Shown here: in pieces, positions 50,538-58,642 of the stretch
Numbering within the stretch: position 1 is the first letter of the stretch
How the letters are laid out: the number at the start of each line of letters is the position of its first letter
IMG/VR virus record: IMGVR_UViG_3300035670_000050
Location: 56,164 to 120,163 of that record
Length of the DNA stretch: 64,000 nucleotides
Origin: a virus
Strand: one strand, 5' to 3'
Made by a program: the position numbers and the translations under genes
Notes under the pieces: model-generated
Databases searched by the model: none
What the model was told of the DNA's origin: nothing
Seen by the model: only the letters and a program-made list of their open reading frames with translations

Positions 50538-51162
50538 ACATCATATTATACCTAAACATATGGGTGGAACCGATGACCCATCAAATATTGTTGAATTGAC
50601 AATAGAAGAACACGCTGAAGCACATAAATTGCTTTGGGAAAATCATGGATGTTGGCAAGATGAAATTGCTTGGAAAGCTTTGAGTGGAAGAATAGGAAAA
50701 GAAGATATAATCAGAGAAATTCAAAGAAAAACGCATTTGGGAAAAAAGAAAAAACCTGAAGCAATAGAAAAAATTGTTAAAAAACTAACTGGCAAAAAAC
50801 AAAAACCAGAAACAATAGAAAAGAGAAGAAATAAATTAATAGGACAAAAAAGAAATTTTACTGATGAATGGAAAGAAAATATTTCAAAAGGAAAAAAAGG
50901 TCAAAAACCTTGGATTGCTGGCAAAAAACATTCTGAAGAATCTAAAGAAAAAAATAGATTGGCACATTTAGGACACACATACAATAGAGGACGAATTCAT
51001 TCTGATAAATCAAGAACAAATATGAGTAATGCCCACAAAGGTCAAATACCCTATAATAAAGGATTAAAATATGAAACTATTGAATGTCCACATTGTAAAA
51101 AAACTGGTGGTTCTAACTCGATGAAAAGATATCATTTTGATAATTGTAAAAATAAAATATGA
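50518..51162 (+). CDS. HNH/NUMOD3 homing endonuclease between gp47 and gp46
   Basis: A 214-residue protein. N-terminal HNH-type nuclease: HKHHIIPKHMGGTDDPSNIV, then ELTIEEHAEAHKLLW, with the HH, N and H ligand pattern. The middle has four or five NUMOD3 DNA-binding repeats (KPEAIEKIVKKLTGKK, KPETIEKRRNKLIGQK, SEESKEKNRLAHLGH, SDKSRTNMSNAHKG). A C-terminal zinc finger (CPHCKKTGGSNSMKRYHFDN, then C) ends it. It is a free-standing mobile gene wedged between two essential genes with 20-nt and 4-nt overlaps. All core residues look present, so it may be active. Confidence 0.88.
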   Translation: MSIKTHKHHIIPKHMGGTDDPSNIVELTIEEHAEAHKLLWENHGCWQDEIAWKALSGRIGKEDIIREIQRKTHLGKKKKPEAIEKIVKKLTGKKQKPETIEKRRNKLIGQKRNFTDEWKENISKGKKGQKPWIAGKKHSEESKEKNRLAHLGHTYNRGRIHSDKSRTNMSNAHKGQIPYNKGLKYETIECPHCKKTGGSNSMKRYHFDNCKNKI

Positions 51163-52871
51163 TTATATTCCGAACAATTAAATGGAAAAACTTACTATCA
51201 ACAGGCAATCACTTTACAGAAGTTAATCTTAACACTAACGCCAATACATTGATAGTGGGTTCAAATGGATCAGGTAAGTCAACCTTACTTGATGCATTGT
51301 GTTTTGCATTGTTCGGTAAAGCCTTTCGCAATATCAACAAACCTAATCTGATTAATTCAATCAATGGTAAAGATTGTGTTGTAGAGTTAGAGTTTAATAC
51401 CAATAACAAGTCATATAAAATTGTTCGTGGTATTAAACCAAATGTTTTTGAAATCTACTGCAACAATGAACTACTGAATCAAGATGCGGCATCTAGAGAC
51501 TATCAAGAATACCTTGAACGATTTGTACTGAAACTAAACTACAAATCATTTACACAGATCGTAATTCTTGGTTCAGCTTCATTCACACCTTTCATGCAAT
51601 TGTCTGCATCAGATCGCCGTGCAATCATTGAAGACTTGTTAGACATTCAAATCTTTTCTACAATGAATTCTTTGGTGAAAGAAAGACTGTCTGCCAATAA
51701 AACTTTGATTGTTGATTTAAAGCATGAACTTGAATTGAACAAACAGAAGTATGATCTACAGAAGAAACATCTAGATCAATTGAAACAAAACAATGAAGAC
51801 AAGGTGAAAGAATATGAAAGTGAGATTGAATGTCATAGCAATACCGTATCCTCCTTACTCGAAACTGTTGCAACACTTACCCAACAGACAAGAGGATTGC
51901 AATTGGTTACTGCAAGTAAAATTGACACAGAGGCTAAAGTCAAGAAAATTACAAAACTTGAATCGCAGATTGAAAGCAACTTATCCAAATTTCAGAAAGA
52001 TATCAGTTTCTTTCAGACACATGATAATTGCCCAACATGTAGGCAAACCATTGCCAGTGAATTTAAAGAGGAAGAACTTAATGATCTCTCCGCTAAAGTC
52101 ACTAGTTGCAAACATGGTCTCTCAGAACTCGAAAAGAAACTGAATGAAGAACAGACTAAGTTAAACGAGATTGCTGATATTCAGAAAGAGATAACTGAGA
52201 AACAAGTAGAGATTGCAAAGACAAATACAACAATCACTGAGACAAATAAATTGATTGATCGTTTGAGAAAAATGATTGCTGATCTTAAAGCAACGTCAGT
52301 ATCGTCCACGCAAGAAGAACAACTGCTGCAAGAACTACGGGAGAGTTTGATAAAACAGCAATCGCACTTAAAAGAATTATTGCAAGAAAATACATATTAT
52401 GAGGTATCCTCTAATTTGTTAAAAGATACTGGTATCAAAACCAAAATCATAAAACAGTACTTGCCAGTAATCAATAAGTTAGTAAACAAGTATTTATCGT
52501 CACTAGATTTCTTTGTAAACTTTAACCTTGATGAATCGTTTAAAGAATCAATTAAGTCCAGACATCGTGACGATTTTTCGTACCATAACTTTTCTGAGGG
52601 TGAGAAACAAAGAATTGATATGGCATTGATGTTGACTTGGCGTGCTGTAGCTAAACTGAAGAATTCTGCAAATACAAATCTACTGATACTAGATGAGACA
52701 TTTGATTCTTCACTTGATGCAAACGGCACAGAAGAGTTGATGAAGTTGTTACATATGTTAGAAGGTGTAAATATCTTTGTGATATCGCATAAAGGTGATA
52801 TACTACAAGATAAGTTTAGTAATGTAATTCGTTTTGAGAAGGTAAAGAATTTTTCAAAGATAATAAAATGA
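51159..52871 (+). CDS. gp46: Recombination endonuclease subunit gp46 (SbcC/Rad50-like)
   Basis: A 570-residue SMC-like ATPase (T4 gp46 is 560). Walker A GSNGSGKS (34-41), FGKAFRNINKPNLINSINGK, a long coiled coil broken by a zinc hook CPTC at 291-294, the ABC signature SEGEKQR near 479 and Walker B LLILDETFDSSLD. It pairs with gp47 for end resection. It starts 4 nt inside the homing endonuclease stop (ATGA), so its translation is coupled to the mobile gene. Confidence 0.95.
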   Translation: MIIFRTIKWKNLLSTGNHFTEVNLNTNANTLIVGSNGSGKSTLLDALCFALFGKAFRNINKPNLINSINGKDCVVELEFNTNNKSYKIVRGIKPNVFEIYCNNELLNQDAASRDYQEYLERFVLKLNYKSFTQIVILGSASFTPFMQLSASDRRAIIEDLLDIQIFSTMNSLVKERLSANKTLIVDLKHELELNKQKYDLQKKHLDQLKQNNEDKVKEYESEIECHSNTVSSLLETVATLTQQTRGLQLVTASKIDTEAKVKKITKLESQIESNLSKFQKDISFFQTHDNCPTCRQTIASEFKEEELNDLSAKVTSCKHGLSELEKKLNEEQTKLNEIADIQKEITEKQVEIAKTNTTITETNKLIDRLRKMIADLKATSVSSTQEEQLLQELRESLIKQQSHLKELLQENTYYEVSSNLLKDTGIKTKIIKQYLPVINKLVNKYLSSLDFFVNFNLDESFKESIKSRHRDDFSYHNFSEGEKQRIDMALMLTWRAVAKLKNSANTNLLILDETFDSSLDANGTEELMKLLHMLEGVNIFVISHKGDILQDKFSNVIRFEKVKNFSKIIK

Positions 52872-53437
52872 GTGAAATTTTAACAATTGATACTTCTGAA
52901 GAAGTAGTTAAGAAACAAGAGACAATAGAACCATTACCTTTATATGGTGAAAACTATGTAATGTTAGATGATGAGATACCTGAGTATACAGATCAGTTAC
53001 CTAATCCTGTAATGAATAAATTGATTGCACGATTGAAGATGACGATGAAACTGTATGGTGGTGTTGGTCTTTCTGCAAATCAATGTGGTGTATATGAAAG
53101 AGTGTTTGTAATTGGTACAGATCAGTTTCAGATGGCGTGTATCAATCCAAAAGTACTAGAAGTTTCTGGTGGAGTTGCCAAGGACAATGAAGGTTGTCTT
53201 TCTTTTCCAGGTTTGTTTTTGAAAGTAGAGAGGCCTGTGTCTGTACATGCAGAATATATTGATGAACAAGGACAAGTACAAAGGAAATGGCTTGACGGTT
53301 TGACTGCAAGATGTTACCTTCATGAACTAGATCATATGAACGGTGTTAAGTTTACTTCTAAAGTAGGTAAAGTTTCTCTTTCTCAAGGTCGTAGGAAACA
53401 AACCAAGATAATTAAAAGGGCACAGAGACGCAAATGA
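52868..53437 (+). CDS. def: Peptide deformylase
   Basis: A 189-residue protein with all three deformylase motifs: GVGLSANQ at 65-72, EGCLSFP at 108-114 (metal C110) and HELDH at 152-156 (two metal histidines and the catalytic glutamate). It removes the formyl group from nascent phage or host proteins. Phage deformylases are known from marine myoviruses. This one has an N-terminal extension of ~25 residues and a basic tail (SQGRRKQTKIIKRAQRRK) that might aid ribosome binding. It overlaps gp46 and the next gene by 4 nt each. Confidence 0.95.
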   Translation: MSEILTIDTSEEVVKKQETIEPLPLYGENYVMLDDEIPEYTDQLPNPVMNKLIARLKMTMKLYGGVGLSANQCGVYERVFVIGTDQFQMACINPKVLEVSGGVAKDNEGCLSFPGLFLKVERPVSVHAEYIDEQGQVQRKWLDGLTARCYLHELDHMNGVKFTSKVGKVSLSQGRRKQTKIIKRAQRRK

Positions 53438-54042
53438 AAAGGCCAGTTGCTAAAAAATTAAATATACCAAAGTATGAAGGTGATGATAAACTTGATATTG
53501 CTGTAAAGTATATTGAAAACATGTCTCTGTCTTTAGTTAAGACAAAATACAATGATGGTAATTGGGAAGCTATCTCGTTGAGAGGTTATAGTTCTGATCC
53601 AGAAAATATTTTAAAACCTGGTGTATTAAAGTCAGGTATTGATGAATCAGAACTACAAGATACTTCTCTGAGAAGATTACCAGAGATGCAAGCCTTAAAT
53701 GAAATACTATATAAAATACCTGCAACCTTTGAACGAGTTCGTGTGATGCGTTTGAAGGCAGGTACTAAGATAGAAAAACATACCGATAAGATAGATAAGA
53801 GTATTGGATTTGATGATGGACAAATTGTTCGTATACACATTCCAATCAAAACTGATCCCAAAGTTATCTTCTCTTTGTATGAAGGAAAAGAAAAGATCGA
53901 CTTCTTTTTTGAGAAAGGCCATTACTACTATGCAGATGTGACCAAAGCTCATGAAGTACATAACACATGGGATCAAGATCGACTACATTTAGTAGTCGAC
54001 TGCTATTCAAACCCAACAATTAGGAAATTAATTCTAGAATGA
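53434..54042 (+). CDS. Aspartyl/asparaginyl beta-hydroxylase-like 2OG-Fe(II) oxygenase
   Basis: A 202-residue protein. RVRVMRLKAGTKIEKHTD carries the first metal pair (H116, D118); VRIHIPIKTDPKVIF follows; YYYADVTKAHEVHNTWD has the distal histidine (H173); DRLHLVVDC has the arginine (R183) expected to bind 2-oxoglutarate. This is the Asp/Asn hydroxylase (cupin) layout. Substrates could be a phage or host protein; ribosomal proteins and EF-Tu are known targets of related bacterial enzymes. It is coupled by 4-nt overlaps to the deformylase and acetyltransferase genes, suggesting a protein-modification cassette. Confidence 0.78.
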   Translation: MKRPVAKKLNIPKYEGDDKLDIAVKYIENMSLSLVKTKYNDGNWEAISLRGYSSDPENILKPGVLKSGIDESELQDTSLRRLPEMQALNEILYKIPATFERVRVMRLKAGTKIEKHTDKIDKSIGFDDGQIVRIHIPIKTDPKVIFSLYEGKEKIDFFFEKGHYYYADVTKAHEVHNTWDQDRLHLVVDCYSNPTIRKLILE

Positions 54043-54503
54043 AAATTGCAACACTTGAAAATTTAGATTCTGTAAAACTTACTTTTGCACCATATCAAAA
54101 AACATATTTTCCACACATTCGTTCTGATTACATTGCAAGAAAGATTCAAAGTGGTAATGTGGTTTATGAAGATGGAGTAGTGATCATCTTTGGTGTGTAT
54201 AAAAGAAAACAAAAGATAGGCAACACTGAAGCTCAAAAAGGTGATGCACACATTGGTCAAATTGTTACCTTAGAACAAGGCAATGGTGTTGCGTCTAAAG
54301 TATTACAAAAATTTTTTGCCGAAATGAAAACGAATGTTTGGCTTACAGTTCGTGCCGAAAATCTTAGAGCAAGATTGTTCTATGGTAAAAACGGTATGAA
54401 AGAAGTCGGCATGATTAGTTGGTCTGACGGTAAGATACCAGGTGTTGTCTACCTCTATTCATCTCCAGCACATGCTGATTTTTCTTCGGTAACTACTGGT
54501 TGA
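54039..54503 (+). CDS. GNAT-family acetyltransferase-like protein
   Basis: A 154-residue protein. DAHIGQIVTLEQGNGVASKV is the GNAT beta-4/pyrophosphate-loop region (Q/R-x-x-G-x-G/A equivalent is QGNGVA), followed by LQKFFAEMKTNVWLTVRAEN, then LRARLFYGKNGMKEVGMISW, the usual beta-5/alpha-4 text (AxNxxAxxFYxKxGF). The acceptor is unknown; position after deformylase and hydroxylase genes suggests protein or N-terminal acetylation. Its 3' end overlaps a minus-strand micro-ORF by 49 nt. Confidence 0.78.
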   Translation: MKIATLENLDSVKLTFAPYQKTYFPHIRSDYIARKIQSGNVVYEDGVVIIFGVYKRKQKIGNTEAQKGDAHIGQIVTLEQGNGVASKVLQKFFAEMKTNVWLTVRAENLRARLFYGKNGMKEVGMISWSDGKIPGVVYLYSSPAHADFSSVTTG

Positions 54504-54568
54504 TTAATTACTACCGGTGGTGGTGCTTGCGTTGTGTTCAACAATAGTGTTATAATGAGTGAGTTCAT
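54455..54568 (-). CDS. Minus-strand micro-ORF (37 aa) with signal-peptide-like start
   Basis: Read on the minus strand, ATG at 54568 is preceded by AGGAGGA at 54574-54580, the strongest Shine-Dalgarno in this part of the window. The product begins MNSLIITLLLNTTQAPPPVV, then INQPVVTEEKSACAGDE. A short hydrophobic stretch (residues 3-10) and following TQA-P resemble a secretion signal, and the remainder has one cysteine. It is the only candidate gene on this strand and is convergent with, and overlaps, the acetyltransferase 3' end. A TATACATA box (one mismatch to the late consensus) lies upstream at 54594-54587. Function unknown. Confidence 0.5.
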   Translation of the reverse strand: MNSLIITLLLNTTQAPPPVVINQPVVTEEKSACAGDE

Positions 54569-54625
54569 TTGTTCCTCCTAAATAATTATGTATAAAAAAA
54601 TGACACAACCAGAAGTGATATAGAT

Positions 54626-56203
54626 ATGACAAAATATTTTTACGAACGAAATACCGACTTTCTAAATTCAAGCCTTAACAAATCATTTGAAGAGATTCTA
54701 TGGATGTCTATGGATGATTTTCGTCAATGGGTAATTGATATGCGAAAGGAAGTAGTTCGTCTTTGGGATGAACAAGGACAACCACCAAGAGTAGGCTGTA
54801 ATGAGAATGAGATCATTGATCAGTTCAATGAGATGTCAACATATCCTGTCCATAAGTTTCTTATGAAAGATGAATTGACAAATGAGTTAGATGTAATTCG
54901 TAACACTAGTATTACTGGTAATGCTGTTAATCAATGGTTTCCAACCATGATGAAAACAAAGATCAACTATACGAAAGATGTTGAGAAAGGCAAATCAATC
55001 TATGATTACTTTGCCAAAGATGAATTGCTTGAAACATTTGTTACATATGCATCACGACATTTCAAAAGAGATTCTTTCTACAGTCATTCAACACCAGTAA
55101 AAGAAGGTCAAGTAATTTCGAACATAGGTTCTGTACCATTCAAAGTAACATCTGTTGAAAGTTTTGTTGAGTGGTTCGAAACAACAGCTCGTAAGTACGA
55201 TACACATGATTACTGGTTTGAAGGAACATCTGGTGATAATGAGTACACTGGTTATTGTGAAGAACTAAAGAATCAAAAGTATGTTTTGATTTCAAAGAAC
55301 GATCTTCTCAAACTAAATGTACCTGATCAATGCAAAACAAATGTTGATCATAAAGAGGCTCAAACATTTCGTATTCGTTTGTTCAAAAAGGGAAGTAAAA
55401 TATTCCCTGTAGGATTTAAAGCCTTTCGTGTTTCTTTTTGTCAATATGCAGTAAACTTTCCCCCACTAACTGCAAAATATCTGTATGAAAGATATACTGA
55501 ACATATTAAGGCACAAGAACAAATAAACATCTATGATCCATCTTCTGGTTGGGGTGGTCGTTTACTTGGAGCTCTATCTGTAGATGATGCAAGAAACATT
55601 CACTACATTGGTACTGATCCAAATACAGATCACAATACAGAGAATGGTAGAACTAAGTACCATGAGTTTGCTGATTTCTTCAATACAAAAACATATCGTG
55701 CAGTAGGTTTGTTTCCTAAGACACACACATATGAAATTTACCAATTAGGTTCAGAAGAAATACACAAGAACAAAAACTTTCAGAAGTATAAAGGTAAACT
55801 TGATTTGATATTTACTTCTCCACCATATTTTGCAAAAGAAGCATACTCACAAGATGCCGAACAGTCATACAAGAAATTCAATCAGTATGAATTGTGGAGA
55901 GAAGGTTTTCTTCGCAAGACATTAGAAACTTGTGTCGAATGGCTTGCATCAGATCGGTATCTTCTTTGGAATATTGCCGATGCAGAATTTGGTGGAGAAA
56001 TGTTGCCTCTTGAACAAGACTCTATCGATATTTTGCAATCTTTAGGTATGCAATACAAAGGCAAACTTAAAATGAGTTTGGCACAAATGCCTGGTGGTAA
56101 CAGAGTTGATGCCGAAACGGGGTTGCCAAAATCTAAAAACTTCTGTAAAGTAAACGGTCTCTGGCTCAAATATGAACCGATTTTCGTATTTTACAAGGGT
56201 TAG
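54626..56203 (+). CDS. DNA methyltransferase (TSPPY-type, N4-cytosine/N6-adenine)
   Basis: A 525-residue protein. The catalytic half has motif I-like IYDPSSGWGGRLLGAL (D304) and motif IV TSPPY at 397-401, then KFNQYELWREGFLRKTLETC and SDRYLLWNIADAEFG. The order I then IV and the TSPPY form are typical of amino-methyltransferases. The N-terminal ~300 residues (FEEILWMSMDDFRQWVIDMR, KFLMKDELTNELDVIRNTSI) have no recognised domain and may give target recognition. It could protect phage DNA from restriction or mark it. No cognate nuclease is next to it. Confidence 0.8.
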   Translation: MTKYFYERNTDFLNSSLNKSFEEILWMSMDDFRQWVIDMRKEVVRLWDEQGQPPRVGCNENEIIDQFNEMSTYPVHKFLMKDELTNELDVIRNTSITGNAVNQWFPTMMKTKINYTKDVEKGKSIYDYFAKDELLETFVTYASRHFKRDSFYSHSTPVKEGQVISNIGSVPFKVTSVESFVEWFETTARKYDTHDYWFEGTSGDNEYTGYCEELKNQKYVLISKNDLLKLNVPDQCKTNVDHKEAQTFRIRLFKKGSKIFPVGFKAFRVSFCQYAVNFPPLTAKYLYERYTEHIKAQEQINIYDPSSGWGGRLLGALSVDDARNIHYIGTDPNTDHNTENGRTKYHEFADFFNTKTYRAVGLFPKTHTYEIYQLGSEEIHKNKNFQKYKGKLDLIFTSPPYFAKEAYSQDAEQSYKKFNQYELWREGFLRKTLETCVEWLASDRYLLWNIADAEFGGEMLPLEQDSIDILQSLGMQYKGKLKMSLAQMPGGNRVDAETGLPKSKNFCKVNGLWLKYEPIFVFYKG

Positions 56204-56239
56204 TGAGTACTAACTTACTACAATATATAGTAGCAGTAC

Positions 56240-56278
56240 TGTTGTTTTTATACAACATCTCGTATTGACAATTCCCCC
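56240..56278 (+). repeat. Promoter-upstream dyad cassette, copy 1
   Basis: TGTTGTTTTTATACAACA (56240-56257, a 6-bp dyad) is followed after 7 bases by TTGACAATTCCCCC (56265-56278). An identical pair of words with identical spacing lies exactly 2318 bases downstream. A weaker AGTACT...AGTACT hairpin with a T-rich flank (56206-56249) may terminate the methyltransferase message. Confidence 0.85.
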
Positions 56279-56292
56279 ATTTCTGATATAAT
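56265..56292 (+). promoter_or_regulatory. Consensus sigma-70 promoter before CobT-like gene
   Basis: TTGACA (56265-56270), 16-bp spacer, TATAAT (56287-56292). Predicted start is near 56299, giving an ~19-nt leader with GATAGGA as ribosome-binding site. Confidence 0.85.
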
Positions 56293-56317
56293 AGTCGTAT
56301 ATTCGATAGGAACTGTT

Positions 56318-58555
56318 ATGACTACTTTTACTTCCCAAACTAAATCTCAGCTAGCTAAATTGCTTGCGACCGAGAATATTCGTATTGAACACCGTAAAAT
56401 GAATACGGCTGCATTTGATCCTAAGAACCGTGTTCTATACTGTCCCATTTGGAAAGATATGAGTGGCGATCTTTATGACCTTTTGATGGGTCATGAAGTC
56501 GGTCACGCTCTTTATACACCTGCACAAGGTTGGCATGATGCCGTTTGTGACAATGGTAAGAATTTCAAAGCATTTTTGAATGTTATTGAAGATGCCCGTA
56601 TTGAGAAGAAAATCAAACGCAAGTATCCTGGTTTGCGTCCTTCTTTTGTCCGTGCATACAAAACTCTAATAGATCAAGACTTCTTTGGTATTGGAAACAA
56701 AGATATCAATGATCTGTCTTTCATTAACCGTTTGAATCTCTATACTAAATCTGACTATACTCTGCCTGTTACTTTTGGTGCAGAAGAAAAAGATTTGGTT
56801 GACCGTGTTCGTGCTTGTGAAACCTGGGATGATGTAATCAAAATCACTGGTGAAGTCTGGGATTATTCCAAGAAAGAACAAGAAGAACAATTCAATTTCA
56901 ATTATGATTCACCTATGGATGATGCTGAATTCTCTGAAGGTGAAGAATCAGATGACGGCGAATCTTTCGGTGATGATTATGACGAATCAGAAGATGTTGA
57001 AGGTCAAGGTAAAGCTGAAGGCGATACTGATGACGATGGTGATGATGATATTGATGAAGAAGGCAATCAAATCAATCGTTTCAAAGATTCATCGCCTTGT
57101 GATTCTTTTGATGAACCTACTTGTGAAACTGACGATAACTTTCGTAATCGTGAGGGTGATCTTCTTGATGCCAAATCAAAAGACTATCTGTATCTGACAT
57201 TACCAAAACCTGTTATGAAACAGATTGTCACACCTGCAAAACGAGTTCATGAGCAGATCGAACAAGATCGTAATGCACGATTCTCTGATGCACAAAAGTG
57301 CAAACTTGAGTCTTTGATTCAAGAGTTCAAGAAACGCAATGAGAAATATGTTTCGCTTCTTGTCAAAGAATTTGAGATGAAGAAGGCTGCATCTCGTTTT
57401 GCAAAGGCAAAAGTTGCGAACACTGGTGATATTGATGTATCTCGCATTTACAAATATCAGGTAGATGACAATATCTTCCGTAAAGTAATGCGTGTACCCA
57501 AAGGTAAATCGCACGGTCTTGTGCTTCTTCTTGATCGTTCTGGTTCTATGACTGAGAACATGGCTGGTTCTATTGAACAGATTCTTGTGCTTACATCATT
57601 TTGCCGCAAAGTGAATATTCCCTTTGTCGTTTACGGTTTCGGTGATCAAGTTCTCGTTCGTAATACTTGTGACTTTCCGAATGAGTTTTCGCCTAATGCT
57701 AAAGAGCGTATTACTTGCTTTAGTATGAACCCGAAAGAACTTCAAATGGGTACCGTATTTTTGCGTGAGTATATGAATTCTAAAATGTCCAATTCAGAGT
57801 ACACTAAAGTACTTCGTAACATGGTTCAATTGATGAATTCGTATGGCCCTGATCGTTTGTTTACTGCTGCAATGTCTGAATCATTGAGTAATACACCAAT
57901 GAATCAGGCTATGATTGCTCTTTCTGACCTCACTAACGAGTTTCGCAAAGTGAACAATCTTGACATTGTAAACACCGTTTTGATTCACGATGGTGATTCT
58001 GATTTTTGCAGTTACTACTACAACCCTACCATCGAAAAGTCTTGGCAAGTAAACGGTATTAGTTACTCATACACCAATGTCTTTATTGTTGACAAGACTA
58101 CTAAGAAAGAATATCAGATTAAACAATCAGAAGATATTCAACCACAGATCATGAACTGGTATTCAGATAAAACTGGTTCAAAGATTTTCGGTTTCTTTGT
58201 TTCTTCTGGTAGTCGTTCTACTATTCCAGCTATGATTCGTGATCACTATGTTGATGAAAAAGGTATTGATCTGAACAATCGTTCCATTTACAAAGATTGG
58301 GAATCATCTAAAGAGAAAGTGAATCTTCTTGTGAAAGAATTCAAGAAAGAAAAACTTTTGATCTCGTACAAACCTGGTTACAATAAGTTCTTTCTGATTT
58401 CTGGTGGCAAAGACCTTAAGATTGAAGATGAAGATTTTACTGTAGAAGGCAAAGTTACTGCATCAAAACTTGCCAATGCGTTTCTGAAACACAATCAAAA
58501 ACGCCAAGTAAGCCGTGTCCTAGTCTCTAAATTCATTGATGGGATTGCGGTCTAG
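56318..58555 (+). CDS. CobT-like protein with HExxH metallopeptidase-type N-terminus and VWA domain
   Basis: A 745-residue protein. N-terminal MGHEVGHALYTP has HExxH at 59-63, and FLNVIEDARIEKKIKRKYPG has a third-ligand candidate E91; NxxEDxRIE is seen in CobT/VWA proteins. Then comes an acidic linker of ~80 residues (EGEESDDGESFGDDYDESED), a helical region, and a VWA domain with MIDAS DRSGS at 406-410 (GLVLLLDRSGSM). CobT normally pairs with the AAA+ CobS, encoded next door, in cobaltochelatase; no CobN is present here. A MoxR/VWA-type chaperone or protease acting on a phage or host target is therefore equally likely. Confidence 0.8.
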   Translation: MTTFTSQTKSQLAKLLATENIRIEHRKMNTAAFDPKNRVLYCPIWKDMSGDLYDLLMGHEVGHALYTPAQGWHDAVCDNGKNFKAFLNVIEDARIEKKIKRKYPGLRPSFVRAYKTLIDQDFFGIGNKDINDLSFINRLNLYTKSDYTLPVTFGAEEKDLVDRVRACETWDDVIKITGEVWDYSKKEQEEQFNFNYDSPMDDAEFSEGEESDDGESFGDDYDESEDVEGQGKAEGDTDDDGDDDIDEEGNQINRFKDSSPCDSFDEPTCETDDNFRNREGDLLDAKSKDYLYLTLPKPVMKQIVTPAKRVHEQIEQDRNARFSDAQKCKLESLIQEFKKRNEKYVSLLVKEFEMKKAASRFAKAKVANTGDIDVSRIYKYQVDDNIFRKVMRVPKGKSHGLVLLLDRSGSMTENMAGSIEQILVLTSFCRKVNIPFVVYGFGDQVLVRNTCDFPNEFSPNAKERITCFSMNPKELQMGTVFLREYMNSKMSNSEYTKVLRNMVQLMNSYGPDRLFTAAMSESLSNTPMNQAMIALSDLTNEFRKVNNLDIVNTVLIHDGDSDFCSYYYNPTIEKSWQVNGISYSYTNVFIVDKTTKKEYQIKQSEDIQPQIMNWYSDKTGSKIFGFFVSSGSRSTIPAMIRDHYVDEKGIDLNNRSIYKDWESSKEKVNLLVKEFKKEKLLISYKPGYNKFFLISGGKDLKIEDEDFTVEGKVTASKLANAFLKHNQKRQVSRVLVSKFIDGIAV

Positions 58556-58557
58556 AG

Positions 58558-58596
58558 TGTTGTTTTTATACAACAGAGGGGGTTGACAATTCCCCC
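58558..58596 (+). repeat. Promoter-upstream dyad cassette, copy 2
   Basis: The second copy of the dyad (58558-58575) and TTGACAATTCCCCC (58583-58596), again 7 bases apart. It begins 2 nt after the CobT-like stop codon. Confidence 0.85.
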
Positions 58597-58602
58597 TTTT
58601 TT
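58577..58602 (+). terminator. Terminator-like hairpin overlapping the CobS-like promoter
   Basis: AGGGGG (58577-58582) pairs with CCCCCT (58592-58597) around a 9-nt loop, followed by a T-run to 58602. The loop contains the -35 box of the next promoter, so one 26-bp element can end the CobT-like message and start the CobS-like one. Confidence 0.6.
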
Positions 58603-58611
58603 CGTTATAAT
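58583..58611 (+). promoter_or_regulatory. Consensus sigma-70 promoter before CobS-like gene
   Basis: TTGACA (58583-58588), 17-bp spacer, TATAAT (58606-58611): a perfect match to consensus. Predicted start near 58618, leader of ~25 nt with GATAGGAG. Confidence 0.9.
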
Positions 58612-58642
58612 GTTTTATATACTTTGATAGGAGTTCTATATT

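Noticed and set aside
50518-51162. Group I intron around either homing endonuclease
   Set aside because: Both endonuclease genes lie between complete, intact genes, with no split exon and no room for an intron core, so they are free-standing.
56850-57197. 115-residue Lys/Met-rich plus-strand frame inside the CobT-like gene
   Set aside because: It is an off-frame reading of the acidic GAT/GAA linker.
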